Shown in pieces: positions 1 to 7,515 of a stretch of 43,331 bases of DNA. Made by a program: the position numbers and the translations under genes. Source of the stretch: Candidatus Coatesiibacteriota bacterium (lineage in GTDB: Bacteria > RBG-13-66-14 > B26-G2 > WVWN01 > G020348885). Below the pieces are notes generated by a model that saw only the letters and a list, made by a program, of their open reading frames with translations, made no database searches and had not been told where the DNA came from. Location: the NCBI GenBank assembly GCA_020348885.1, contig CP070755.1, positions 1,963,614 to 2,006,944 of the forward strand, written 5' to 3'. Position 1 is the first letter of the stretch. Every line of letters starts with the position of its first letter.

Positions 1-99
1 ATATCGTGGCGAAATGACGCTCCGGCGTTTTTTCGACCTACCCGCCGTCGCGGCCTTTATTGAGCGTACGGGCCGGACTACAATCCGCCGAGATGAACA

Positions 100-594
100 A
101 TGGCCCGACGTAAAAAAAAGCGTAAGACCGTCGACTTCCCGGCTTCCGAAACGACGCCGCTCAGGCGTATAATCGCGTTATTATGCTACGCCGCAGTCGG
201 GTTGCCCTTGGTGCTTCCCTTCGTCTTCGCGCGCGAAGGGTTTATGCGACACCACGCGGCCAGGGCGATTCAAATGATACTAGTGTACGCTGCCACGGTC
301 TTAGTTTTCGCGAACTTCGTATACGTCGTAGAATCACCGAATCCGCCGACCGAATCCGGTGACGCAACCTTCTTCTTGGTAGGACTCCCGACTATATTCG
401 GTTTTTCGATTTTTATATTCACCTGGACCTGTTTGGTAATTTATTTCTCTTGGTTTTCGGTTATGCTACCGGTAAAAGGGAAAGCCTGGAACCTAGAACC
501 GGGTCTCGTCACCATAAAATGGTCGCTTATCTTCGGCGTAACGGCCGCCGGATTCGGCCTTCTCATCGGCGCTCTGGCGCACTTCCTCGGTTAA
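100..594 (+). CDS. small membrane protein, DUF4870/Tic20-like
   Basis: A 164-residue integral membrane protein. The N-terminus is strongly basic (RRKKKRK), followed by about four hydrophobic segments near residues 25-45, 58-75, 88-118 and 140-163. The sequence RHHAARAIQ between the first two segments resembles the FHArQAl signature of DUF4870/Tic20-like four-helix proteins, which is why I make that call; the function of the family in bacteria is unsettled. No strong ribosome binding site precedes the ATG. A weak promoter candidate (TTTATT, 17 bases, TACAAT, 56-84) lies just upstream. The first 99 bases hold no other gene that I can recognise. Confidence 0.6.
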   Translation: MARRKKKRKTVDFPASETTPLRRIIALLCYAAVGLPLVLPFVFAREGFMRHHAARAIQMILVYAATVLVFANFVYVVESPNPPTESGDATFFLVGLPTIFGFSIFIFTWTCLVIYFSWFSVMLPVKGKAWNLEPGLVTIKWSLIFGVTAAGFGLLIGALAHFLG

Positions 595-619
595 CCTCTG
601 TAAAATACCAATTTCGGAC

Positions 620-649
620 TTCACTTACTTATTGCCATAAGTCTATATT
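620..649 (+). promoter_or_regulatory. candidate promoter of the porin gene
   Basis: TTCACT (620-625) and TATATT (644-649) are separated by 18 bases, upstream of the porin ATG at 701. The match is 4/6 and 5/6. A second possible -10, TAGAAT, lies at 661-666, so the exact start of transcription is uncertain. Confidence 0.3.
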
Positions 650-700
650 TATGTTATCGATAGAATAACGTATTTACTTCGTATAGTCTGGGAGGGTCGT

Positions 701-1744
701 ATGGGGGTTAAAGTCCTTCTGGTCGTAGCCATACTTGCAAACGCTTTTCCCGCTTCGGCGGACATCGAGGTCGTACACTCGGACTACGGGACCGTCAATT
801 TGGCCGGGTATTGTATCGGTCGGTACGATTACTGTCGCGACGGCGTCGAACCGGGTTCGTTTTCGATTCGGGCGGTCGCGCCGATGGTTTACGGCGACGT
901 ATTCGAGTACGGCGGTTACTTTATCCTGGCGTACCTCAACAAACCGGACGTGCTTATTGACGCATACGGTACCTTCAAAGCCATCCCCTATACCGAAATC
1001 AAAGTCGGTCAGTTCCTGGTCCCGTTCGGGCTGGAAACCAACCAGTCAACTTCGAAGATACTTTGCATAGACCGTTCGCTTATCTCTACGAACATTGCAC
1101 CGGCGCCGCCTGCCCGGGACATCGGCGCGATGGTCGAAACGGCTTATTCCCCCGATAACTCGCCGTTCTATCTTCGGTTCGGCGCGGCCGTCGTCAACGG
1201 CACCGGCGTCAACACGAGGGACGACAACAAACACAAGGACCTCGCCGCCCGCGTATCGGTCAACCCCCTACCGTTCGCTTTCTTCGAAGGACTTACCGCC
1301 GAGGGGTACTTCTACTACGGCAAGGTTAATATCAACGACGACCCGGTTAATCCCGGCGACCGGGTCCTTTACGGCGGGGCCGACGCCCTGGATAAACCGT
1401 GGTTCTCGGTCCAGGGCGAGTATTTGGCCGGTTCGACCGATACGGAACCCATCCCCGGATTTGCCTATAAACTCGAATCCGACGGCTTTTACGTCCAGGG
1501 GAGTTATAAGCAGCGTACGCCCCTGCTCTGGCTTCACACAATAGAACCGCTGGCCCGGTACGAGGTATATAACCCGGACCGGCACGTCGCGGACGACCGG
1601 CAAGCGGTTTACACCGGCGGCGTAAACGTACACTTCGCGGAACCGCATCGCTGCAAACTTATGGTAAATTATTCGTGGTGGGAAGAAGAATCCGATAAAA
1701 CCAATAACGACCTTATCGCCGCCCAGTTCTCAGTAAGGTTCTAA
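701..1744 (+). CDS. phosphate-selective-porin-like outer membrane beta-barrel
   Basis: A 347-residue outer membrane protein with a signal peptide (residues 1-20, ending FPASA). The rest is alternating hydrophobic/polar beta-strands with aromatic girdles and a terminal phenylalanine (QFSVRF), the usual signal for BAM-mediated insertion. The stretch with KVGQFLVPFGLE and, later, RDIGAMVE and FRFGAAVVNGTG-like text is typical of the porin O/P (phosphate-selective porin) family. The substrate cannot be told from sequence; in many environmental bacteria these are general anion or unknown channels. A clear ribosome binding site (GGGAGGG) precedes the ATG. It appears monocistronic, ending before the hairpin at 1775-1802. 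Confidence 0.75.
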   Translation: MGVKVLLVVAILANAFPASADIEVVHSDYGTVNLAGYCIGRYDYCRDGVEPGSFSIRAVAPMVYGDVFEYGGYFILAYLNKPDVLIDAYGTFKAIPYTEIKVGQFLVPFGLETNQSTSKILCIDRSLISTNIAPAPPARDIGAMVETAYSPDNSPFYLRFGAAVVNGTGVNTRDDNKHKDLAARVSVNPLPFAFFEGLTAEGYFYYGKVNINDDPVNPGDRVLYGGADALDKPWFSVQGEYLAGSTDTEPIPGFAYKLESDGFYVQGSYKQRTPLLWLHTIEPLARYEVYNPDRHVADDRQAVYTGGVNVHFAEPHRCKLMVNYSWWEEESDKTNNDLIAAQFSVRF

Positions 1745-1774
1745 CCGTTAACCGACGTAACGAGTAACTACGAA

Positions 1775-1802
1775 GATACCCGGCGCCAACGCGCCGGGTA
1801 TC
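1775..1802. terminator. terminator hairpin between convergent genes
   Basis: A perfect 12-base-pair stem GATACCCGGCGC / GCGCCGGGTATC with a CAAC loop lies between the convergent porin and epimerase genes. There is no good T-run on either side, so it may need Rho or act by stem strength alone. Its position suits both transcripts. Confidence 0.55.
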
Positions 1803-1833
1803 GATTAACACCGGATAACCAACCGTTATACGG

Positions 1834-2766
1834 TTAAACTTTCGGCTTTTCCCTGAAAAACTCGACCAACTCGGCCAACCCTTCGTCCAACTCAACCGTC
1901 GTTTGCCATCCGAGTTCGCGGCGGGCTTTCTCGCCGGAAATACAAATCCGATGTATCTCTCCGGGTCGCAAAGGTTCCCACGTCGGTTCTTTCGCGTAAC
2001 CGGTTAACCCGGCCAACTTCTCGAAGAGTTCCGGGACGGTTACCTCAACGCCGCGGCCCAGGCAGTACGTTTCGCCGGCGCCCTTTTCCAACGCCAGAAC
2101 GTTGGACGCGGCGATATCGTCTATATAAACGTACTCCCGGGTCTCGGTCCCGTCGCCGAATATAGTACACGGTTCATCGCCCAGCATCTTGAGGGCGAAT
2201 ATCGCCGTCACGCCGGCCTCGCCGTGGGGGTCCTGCCGCGGGCCGTAAACGTTCGGGTAACGCAGTATCACATAGTCCAAACCGCGTTGGACCTTGTACA
2301 AGTAGAGATATCGCTCAAAAGCCAGCTTGGAACAGCCGTAGTGGGAAATCGGGCGCGCCGGCGTCCCCTCGTCGGCGGGGAGTTGCGACGGATCAGGTTC
2401 GCCGTAAATAGCGCCGCCGGTACTGGCGAAGATGAACCGCTGTACGCCGGCGGCCAGACCGGCCTCGAGCAGTTGTATGGAACCGACTACGTTCACATCG
2501 GCGTCGAAGTCGGGCCGTTCCACGGACGTGCGAACGTCTATCTGGGCGGCGTGATGGTTTATTACGTCCGGCTTCTCGTCTCCCACGACCTCGGCCAAAC
2601 GCGGGTCCCGGATGTCGAGTTCATAAAAAACCGCCGCGGGATTCAGGTGTTCACGTTTGCCCGCGGACAGGTTGTCAACGACTATGACGTCGTGCCCCAG
2701 GTCTATGTACTTATCGGTAACGTGAGACGCTATAAACCCGGCGCCACCGGATACGAGGATCTTCAT
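1834..2766 (-). CDS. NAD-dependent sugar-nucleotide epimerase/dehydratase (GalE-like)
   Basis: A 310-residue short-chain dehydrogenase of the extended type, the usual length for the family. The Rossmann motif GGAGFIAS is at residues 7-14 and the catalytic YxxxK appears as YGCSK near residue 143. ASTGGAIYGEP, NVYGPRQDP and the late REYVYIDD are the standard UDP-glucose 4-epimerase family landmarks. Such enzymes interconvert or dehydrate nucleotide sugars in the cytoplasm for polysaccharide or lipopolysaccharide synthesis; the exact substrate is not readable. It is the last gene of the operon that starts at 7239, 13 bases after the TolB-like gene. Confidence 0.85.
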   Translation of the reverse strand: MKILVSGGAGFIASHVTDKYIDLGHDVIVVDNLSAGKREHLNPAAVFYELDIRDPRLAEVVGDEKPDVINHHAAQIDVRTSVERPDFDADVNVVGSIQLLEAGLAAGVQRFIFASTGGAIYGEPDPSQLPADEGTPARPISHYGCSKLAFERYLYLYKVQRGLDYVILRYPNVYGPRQDPHGEAGVTAIFALKMLGDEPCTIFGDGTETREYVYIDDIAASNVLALEKGAGETYCLGRGVEVTVPELFEKLAGLTGYAKEPTWEPLRPGEIHRICISGEKARRELGWQTTVELDEGLAELVEFFREKPKV

Positions 2767-2779
2767 GTCGTTCTTCCGT

Positions 2780-3628
2780 TTATTTCGACCAGTGGGGCTC
2801 GTAGTTGTCGTACGCGTCGTCGGTTAACTGCAACACCCGATTACCGTCCATATCGTAAACGTAGATATCAAGGGAACCGGTTTCCTCGTTGGCCACGGCC
2901 ACGTAGCCGCCGTCCGGCGAAGGCGCACCCCGGCCCTCGCTGGTTTCCGTATTCAGGAAAGGCCGTTCGCCCGTCCCGTCGGCGTACATCAGGTAAAGGT
3001 CGTAATCCCCCTCACGGGTCGTAACGAAGAACACCTGTTTGCCGTCGGCGGTTATAGTCGGCATAATATCGATACCGGGCGAATCGGTCAACTGCTTGCG
3101 GCCGCTGGAATCTTTAAGCATAATCTCGTCATCGCCGTTAACGGCGGCCACGTACGCTATCTTCCCGCCGGGACCCTGGTACGCCATGCGTTCGTCTTCT
3201 CCACCGGCGTAAACCGCCTTAGACTCGCCCGAAACCAAATCGAGCCTGTACACGTCGCGGCCCTCGCCGGTTTCCAGCGTATAAATCACGCCGGACGCGT
3301 CGTTCGTGAACACCGGGTCTATCTCCGAATCATCGGTGTTCGTAAGCCGTACGACGTCACCGCTCGCTATGTTCATCAAGTAGAGTTCCCGGTTTCCGTC
3401 GCGGTTAGAGACGAAGACCACTTCCGTCCCGTCGGGCGAGAGCGCCGGTTGGTCGTCGTACGCGTCGTCGTCGGTCAGGTTCTCGAACCCCGTTCCGTTG
3501 GCGTTTATAACGCAGACCTCGGCGTTCCCGTTTCGCACCGAAGTAAAGACTATCTTACCCGTCGGTTGAGCGGACGCCGAGGCGGCAATCGCCATTAAGG
3601 CTAAAACAACCGCCATGCGGTTCAACAT
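2780..3628 (-). CDS. secreted TolB-like beta-propeller protein
   Basis: A 282-residue exported protein: signal peptide at residues 1-20 (ending ASASA), then six or so repeats of the WD40-like PD40 type. Each has an SPDG- or ADGK-like turn followed by a hydrophobic strand and R-(D/E)G(D/N)-(Y/E)LY, for example LSPDGTEVVFVSNRDGNREL. These repeats form the beta-propeller found in TolB and in DPP-type proteins. It lacks the TolB N-terminal domain, so it is a propeller only, probably a periplasmic binding or scaffold protein. Strong ribosome binding site GGGAGGAGG. It sits between a TPR lipoprotein and an epimerase. Confidence 0.75.
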   Translation of the reverse strand: MLNRMAVVLALMAIAASASAQPTGKIVFTSVRNGNAEVCVINANGTGFENLTDDDAYDDQPALSPDGTEVVFVSNRDGNRELYLMNIASGDVVRLTNTDDSEIDPVFTNDASGVIYTLETGEGRDVYRLDLVSGESKAVYAGGEDERMAYQGPGGKIAYVAAVNGDDEIMLKDSSGRKQLTDSPGIDIMPTITADGKQVFFVTTREGDYDLYLMYADGTGERPFLNTETSEGRGAPSPDGGYVAVANEETGSLDIYVYDMDGNRVLQLTDDAYDNYEPHWSK

Positions 3629-3678
3629 ACTAAGCCTCCTCCCGAAATATACGTTTCAACCGTCGATACAAGCTAACG

Positions 3679-4671
3679 TTACTCTTTGGTTAACTCGGAT
3701 TGAGCGTAAACGAGGGTGAACATGTCGAGATACGACTGGTTAAGAGGGTCTATCTCAAGCGCCGCTTTGAGCGCTTCCATCGCCCCATCAAAGTCGCCGG
3801 TCTGGGCCATTAGCTGGGCTTTCAGCGAAAGCATCCGCCCTTTGATCGCTTCGTCCTCGATTTCTTTTTCCAGACCGGTATTTATCGCGTCTAAAGGTTT
3901 CTCGAAATCCGTTATATCCTTCCGCAGATGATATTCGGCCAGCGTAAGATATACCTCGCCCCTGTCGGGGAAATCCTCGGCCAGCTTGTCTATCTCGGCC
4001 TTACTCGCTTCGAAATCCTCTTTCTGCGCGAGTATCGTCGCGCGGAGCCCGCGGGTACTTATCATTTCGGTATCGTCGGGTGCGTTTTCGATGGCCTTGT
4101 CGATTTCTTCGAGCGCTTTATCCTGGTCGTCGGTGGAGTAATAGTAGAGCGCCATGCCTTTGTGGCCGTAAGAGCTGTCTTCGTCTATCTCGATACACCG
4201 CTCGAACCGATACTTCGCGAGTTCAATATACGCGCCGGACATCAGCGCCAGTTCGCCCCGCATCGCCGGGTGGACCGACATCGCTTCGGCCGCTAAAGCG
4301 TTAGCCATTTGGAGGTATATCCAGCCGATGCCGTAGTTGGCTTTTACGTCGTCGCCGGCTATCTTCGCGAGTTCCATTAACAATTCGCCGGCCTCGTCGA
4401 AACGGCCGGAGTTGGCGAGCGCTTTACTTTCATCGAACAACTCTTCGCGTTTCGCGTCCAATTGGAGCTCTTTCGCTTTCTCAAACGTTTCGCTTTCGGG
4501 GTAGTCCATTATTATCTCGTCGCAAAGGTCGTCGACGATTTCGTACTCCCCGTTATCGAACGCCGCTTTCGCCCGGTCGTATATCTCCACCGCCGGGTCT
4601 TCCCCGCCGCAGCCCGCTATGAAAGCGGCCGCGAACGCAACACCAACCGATATGCGTAAATACTTACCCAC
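3679..4671 (-). CDS. TPR-repeat lipoprotein
   Basis: A 330-residue protein with a lipoprotein signal peptide (lipobox FIAGC, acylated Cys about residue 21) followed by tetratricopeptide-like helical repeats, best seen around residues 25-55 (AFDNGEYEIVDDLCDEII), 160-195 and 205-305. It probably acts as a periplasmic scaffold for protein-protein contacts, similar in style to BamD-like or YfgM-like proteins, though no specific family is recognised. It starts at GTG, overlapping the end of dnaJ by 8 bases, with GGAGGA just upstream, so it is translationally coupled to dnaJ. Confidence 0.75.
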   Translation of the reverse strand: MGKYLRISVGVAFAAAFIAGCGGEDPAVEIYDRAKAAFDNGEYEIVDDLCDEIIMDYPESETFEKAKELQLDAKREELFDESKALANSGRFDEAGELLMELAKIAGDDVKANYGIGWIYLQMANALAAEAMSVHPAMRGELALMSGAYIELAKYRFERCIEIDEDSSYGHKGMALYYYSTDDQDKALEEIDKAIENAPDDTEMISTRGLRATILAQKEDFEASKAEIDKLAEDFPDRGEVYLTLAEYHLRKDITDFEKPLDAINTGLEKEIEDEAIKGRMLSLKAQLMAQTGDFDGAMEALKAALEIDPLNQSYLDMFTLVYAQSELTKE

Positions 4672-5743
4672 TATTATCCTCCTCCAGTTCGTCGAGCTTC
4701 TTATATAGCTCTTTTTCTTTTTTCGAAAGCTTACGCGGAACGATGACCGATAACCTTACGAAGTGGTCTCCCTTTCCGCCGCCGCGAAGCCTGGGCATCC
4801 CTTCGCCCCGAGTTTTTATGTTATCGCCGTGCTGGGAACCAGCCGGTATCTTTATTCCGGTCTCGCCCCAAATCGTCGGCACGGTAACTTTGCGGCCGAG
4901 GGCGGCCGCCGCCGGCGAAATCCCGAGGTCGTATACGATATCGTCGCCCTGGCGTTTGAAGAGCGGGTGCCGCTCGACGGTCACTTGAATATACAGGTCG
5001 CCGGGCGGGCCGCCCCAGAGCCCGGATTCGCCCTCGCCTGTCAAACGAACGCGGACGCCGTCGTCGGCGCCCGGCGGTATAGAAAAGTTAATCGTTACCG
5101 TTTCCGGTTTACGCCCTTCGCCCTTGCATTCGGGGCACGGGTCGTTTACCGTTTCGCCGGTACCGCCGCAGTTCAAACAAGTGGTAGCGACGGAGAAAAA
5201 CCCGCGATGCGCCGCGACCTGACCGGTCCCGCCGCAAGTCGCGCACGTTACCGGCTTGGCGCCGTCGCGGCCGCCGGTTCCGTCGCAAACGTCGCAGGTC
5301 ATCAAACGTTCTACTTCGACCTTATCCTCCAGACCGTACGCCGCTTCCTCGAAAGTAATCCGCCGGCGGTACATCAAGTCGGAACCGCGTTTCGGGCGAC
5401 GCCCGCGGCGCACTGTAGCGAAACCGAATAAATCGGCGAACAGGTCGCCGAAAACGCCGCTGGCCGAAAAACCGCGGAATATGTCCTCGATATCGGCGAA
5501 ACCGTCAAAGCCGCGGCCCCGGAGCCCGGCGTGGCCGTAAGCGTCGTATATAGCTCGTTTGTCCGGGTCCGTTAATACCTCGGCCGCCTCTGAAGCCTCC
5601 TTGAACCTTTCGACCGCTTCCGGGTCGGGATTACGGTCAGGATGGTACTGGAGCGCCAGGCGCCGATAAGCCTTTTTGATCTCGTCGACGCCGGCGCTCC
5701 GGTCCACTTCCAGGATATCGTAGTAATCGCGGTTCGTCGTCAT
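4664..5743 (-). CDS. dnaJ: chaperone protein DnaJ (type I Hsp40)
   Basis: A 359-residue co-chaperone that delivers unfolded protein to DnaK and stimulates its ATPase. The J domain occupies residues 1-70 with HPD at 34-36. A Gly/Phe-rich linker follows (about 70-110). Four CxxCxGxG zinc repeats have Cys pairs at 150/153, 167/170, 189/192 and 203/206, then the two C-terminal beta domains. All diagnostic residues of a type I DnaJ are present. I place the start at the ATG at 5743 rather than a TTG one codon earlier. It lies 8 bases after the HtrA gene, without dnaK or grpE nearby. Confidence 0.93.
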   Translation of the reverse strand: MTTNRDYYDILEVDRSAGVDEIKKAYRRLALQYHPDRNPDPEAVERFKEASEAAEVLTDPDKRAIYDAYGHAGLRGRGFDGFADIEDIFRGFSASGVFGDLFADLFGFATVRRGRRPKRGSDLMYRRRITFEEAAYGLEDKVEVERLMTCDVCDGTGGRDGAKPVTCATCGGTGQVAAHRGFFSVATTCLNCGGTGETVNDPCPECKGEGRKPETVTINFSIPPGADDGVRVRLTGEGESGLWGGPPGDLYIQVTVERHPLFKRQGDDIVYDLGISPAAAALGRKVTVPTIWGETGIKIPAGSQHGDNIKTRGEGMPRLRGGGKGDHFVRLSVIVPRKLSKKEKELYKKLDELEEDNSG

Positions 5744-5751
5744 CAACGCGG

Positions 5752-7239
5752 CTAACCGCCCACCTCAAAGGTTACGTAACGAGTGTGCCCGCCGGTAATT
5801 ACTAGCAGAAGCACTTTATCGCCCTGGTCCAGCTTCGATACTTTCGTTTGATAATCCGATAAGCTGCTTACCGGGTCGCCGTCGATTTCGACGATTACGT
5901 CGCCCCGGCGTAAGCCGTTCTGATACGCGTCCGACGTCTGCTTTATCGATTCGACGACGACGCCCTTAGTCCCCGATTCCAACCCCAACTGCTCCAGCGT
6001 GTTCTCAGTCAGGTTCCGTACGCTGAACCCCATCTTGTCGCTCATCTTCTGTTCGCTTCCGGGCGGTTCGAACATACTTCCCGTTTCCTCTTCGGGAAGT
6101 TCCCCTATCTTCACCGTAAAAGTCTTCTCCCGACCGTCGCGAAGGACCTTGATCTTTACCTTCTTACCCACTTCCGTACCGGCGGCCATCATCCTGAGCT
6201 GGTTTACGTCTTTTATGTGCGTCCCGTCGAATTCGACGACGACGTCGCCGCGTTCGAGACCGGCGTCGTCGGAAGGTCCGCCGTCGACTACCTCGGAGAC
6301 GAGCGCGCCGTCTTCGCCGGGAAGGTCGAATTGCTCTTTCAACTCGGGCGTAACCGGCTGGATATACAGCCCCAACCACCCGCGGGTAACCTTACCGGTT
6401 TTTATCAACTGCTCCATTATCGCTTCGGCCATATTTATTGGGATAGCGAACCCGACGCCGCTATATAATCCCGTACGGCTGGCTATAGCCGTGTTGATTC
6501 CGACGACCTCGCCGTCGAGGTTCACCAACGCGCCGCCGGAGTTCCCCGGGTTTATCGCCGCGTCGGTCTGGATGAAGTCTTCGTAGTCCGCAAGGCCCAC
6601 GTTGGCACGTCCCTTGGCGGAAACGATACCGGCCGTAACCGTATGGGATAGTTGGAACGGGTTCCCTATCGCAAGCACCCACTCGCCCACCTGTATCTTG
6701 TCGGAATCGCCGAGTTCCGCCGCCGGGAGACCGTTGGCGTCGACCTTTATCACCGCCAGATCAGTCCTAGGGTCGGTTCCGATAAGCTCGCCGTCGTAAT
6801 CCTTACCGTCGAGCGTCCGAACCGTAATCTCCTCGGCACCTTCGACCACGTGATTATTGGTCAGGATGTACCCGTCCTTCGATACTATTACGCCCGAACC
6901 GGCGCCCTCGACCAAGTACTCCTCATCCTCCGGAATCCGGAAATCGAAGAAGTCGTCGAAGGGGCTACCGCCGAAGGGGCTATCGCCGAAGAAATCGAAG
7001 CCGTGAAACGAATTCTTGACCGTCCGTGAGACGCTTACGTTAACCACAGACGGCGAAACCTCTTTCGCAATCGCCGAAAAACCGGTACCGATATTCCTTA
7101 GCGCTTCCAGGTCACCGGTGTCGTCGTCCGCCGACAGACGCGGCGTAATATTTAACGTACCGGAGACCGCCACACCGGCGATGAAAGCCGCCAGCGCCAC
7201 AGCCGCCAGGCTTATTTTAGTTTTCGCGTCGAAAGCCAT
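5752..7239 (-). CDS. HtrA/DegP-family periplasmic serine protease
   Basis: A 495-residue envelope protease/chaperone for misfolded proteins. It has an N-terminal membrane anchor or signal (about residues 8-30), a trypsin-like domain with the triad His130 (TNNHVV), Asp160 (TDLAVIKV) and Ser234 (NPGNSGGALVN), then two PDZ domains (about 290-375 and 405-490). This is the DegP/DegQ architecture. A frame extends upstream to 7308, but the ATG at 7239 is preceded by a good GGAGG and opens a proper signal sequence, so I use it. It heads a five-gene operon with dnaJ, combining periplasmic and cytoplasmic protein quality control. Confidence 0.92.
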   Translation of the reverse strand: MAFDAKTKISLAAVALAAFIAGVAVSGTLNITPRLSADDDTGDLEALRNIGTGFSAIAKEVSPSVVNVSVSRTVKNSFHGFDFFGDSPFGGSPFDDFFDFRIPEDEEYLVEGAGSGVIVSKDGYILTNNHVVEGAEEITVRTLDGKDYDGELIGTDPRTDLAVIKVDANGLPAAELGDSDKIQVGEWVLAIGNPFQLSHTVTAGIVSAKGRANVGLADYEDFIQTDAAINPGNSGGALVNLDGEVVGINTAIASRTGLYSGVGFAIPINMAEAIMEQLIKTGKVTRGWLGLYIQPVTPELKEQFDLPGEDGALVSEVVDGGPSDDAGLERGDVVVEFDGTHIKDVNQLRMMAAGTEVGKKVKIKVLRDGREKTFTVKIGELPEEETGSMFEPPGSEQKMSDKMGFSVRNLTENTLEQLGLESGTKGVVVESIKQTSDAYQNGLRRGDVIVEIDGDPVSSLSDYQTKVSKLDQGDKVLLLVITGGHTRYVTFEVGG

Positions 7240-7397
7240 ATTTCGTCCTCCGGATTTAAAACACCATCTATACGGCCCGCCCCCGTCGGCGGCCCGTACC
7301 CGGTACAATGCGAATCAAGCGCTCGATTAGTTGACAACAGGGCCGCGTCGCGGGTTTAACCCTCCGCCTAGGCTTCGTTACAATCGGCTTTCCCGAT

Positions 7398-7426
7398 ATT
7401 ATAACCGCTCCCGGTCGAGAATTCTA
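7398..7426 (-). promoter_or_regulatory. candidate promoter of the HtrA-DnaJ operon
   Basis: On the minus strand, a perfect -10 TATAAT (7398-7403) lies 17 bases from TAGAAT (7421-7426), a poor -35. This would give a leader of about 150 bases before the HtrA start. The weak -35 could mean an activator or an alternative sigma factor, as is usual for htrA genes, but nothing here identifies one. Confidence 0.35.
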
Positions 7427-7442
7427 CCATATATAACAGAAT

Positions 7443-7473
7443 ACGGAGAGGAGGTTATTTACCTCCTCCCCGT
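7443..7473 (-). terminator. terminator of the subtilase gene
   Basis: A hairpin with stem ACGG-A-GAGGAGGT / ACCTCCTC-C-CCGT and loop TATTT, 43 bases beyond the subtilase stop. On the minus strand it is followed by ATTCTGTTATA, a broken U-tract. It also separates this unit from the HtrA promoter downstream. Confidence 0.6.
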
Positions 7474-7515
7474 AGTCAGGTTAACGTAATTTTACTCGTT
7501 CGAATAACCGGCCGC

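Noticed and set aside
1-99. Terminator at GCGTTTTTT (about 28-36) from a gene left of the window
   Set aside because: The possible stem CGC / GCG is only three pairs, too weak to call.
2224-3024. 266-codon plus-strand frame across the epimerase and propeller genes
   Set aside because: It spans two well-supported minus-strand genes and has no ribosome binding site or recognisable domain.
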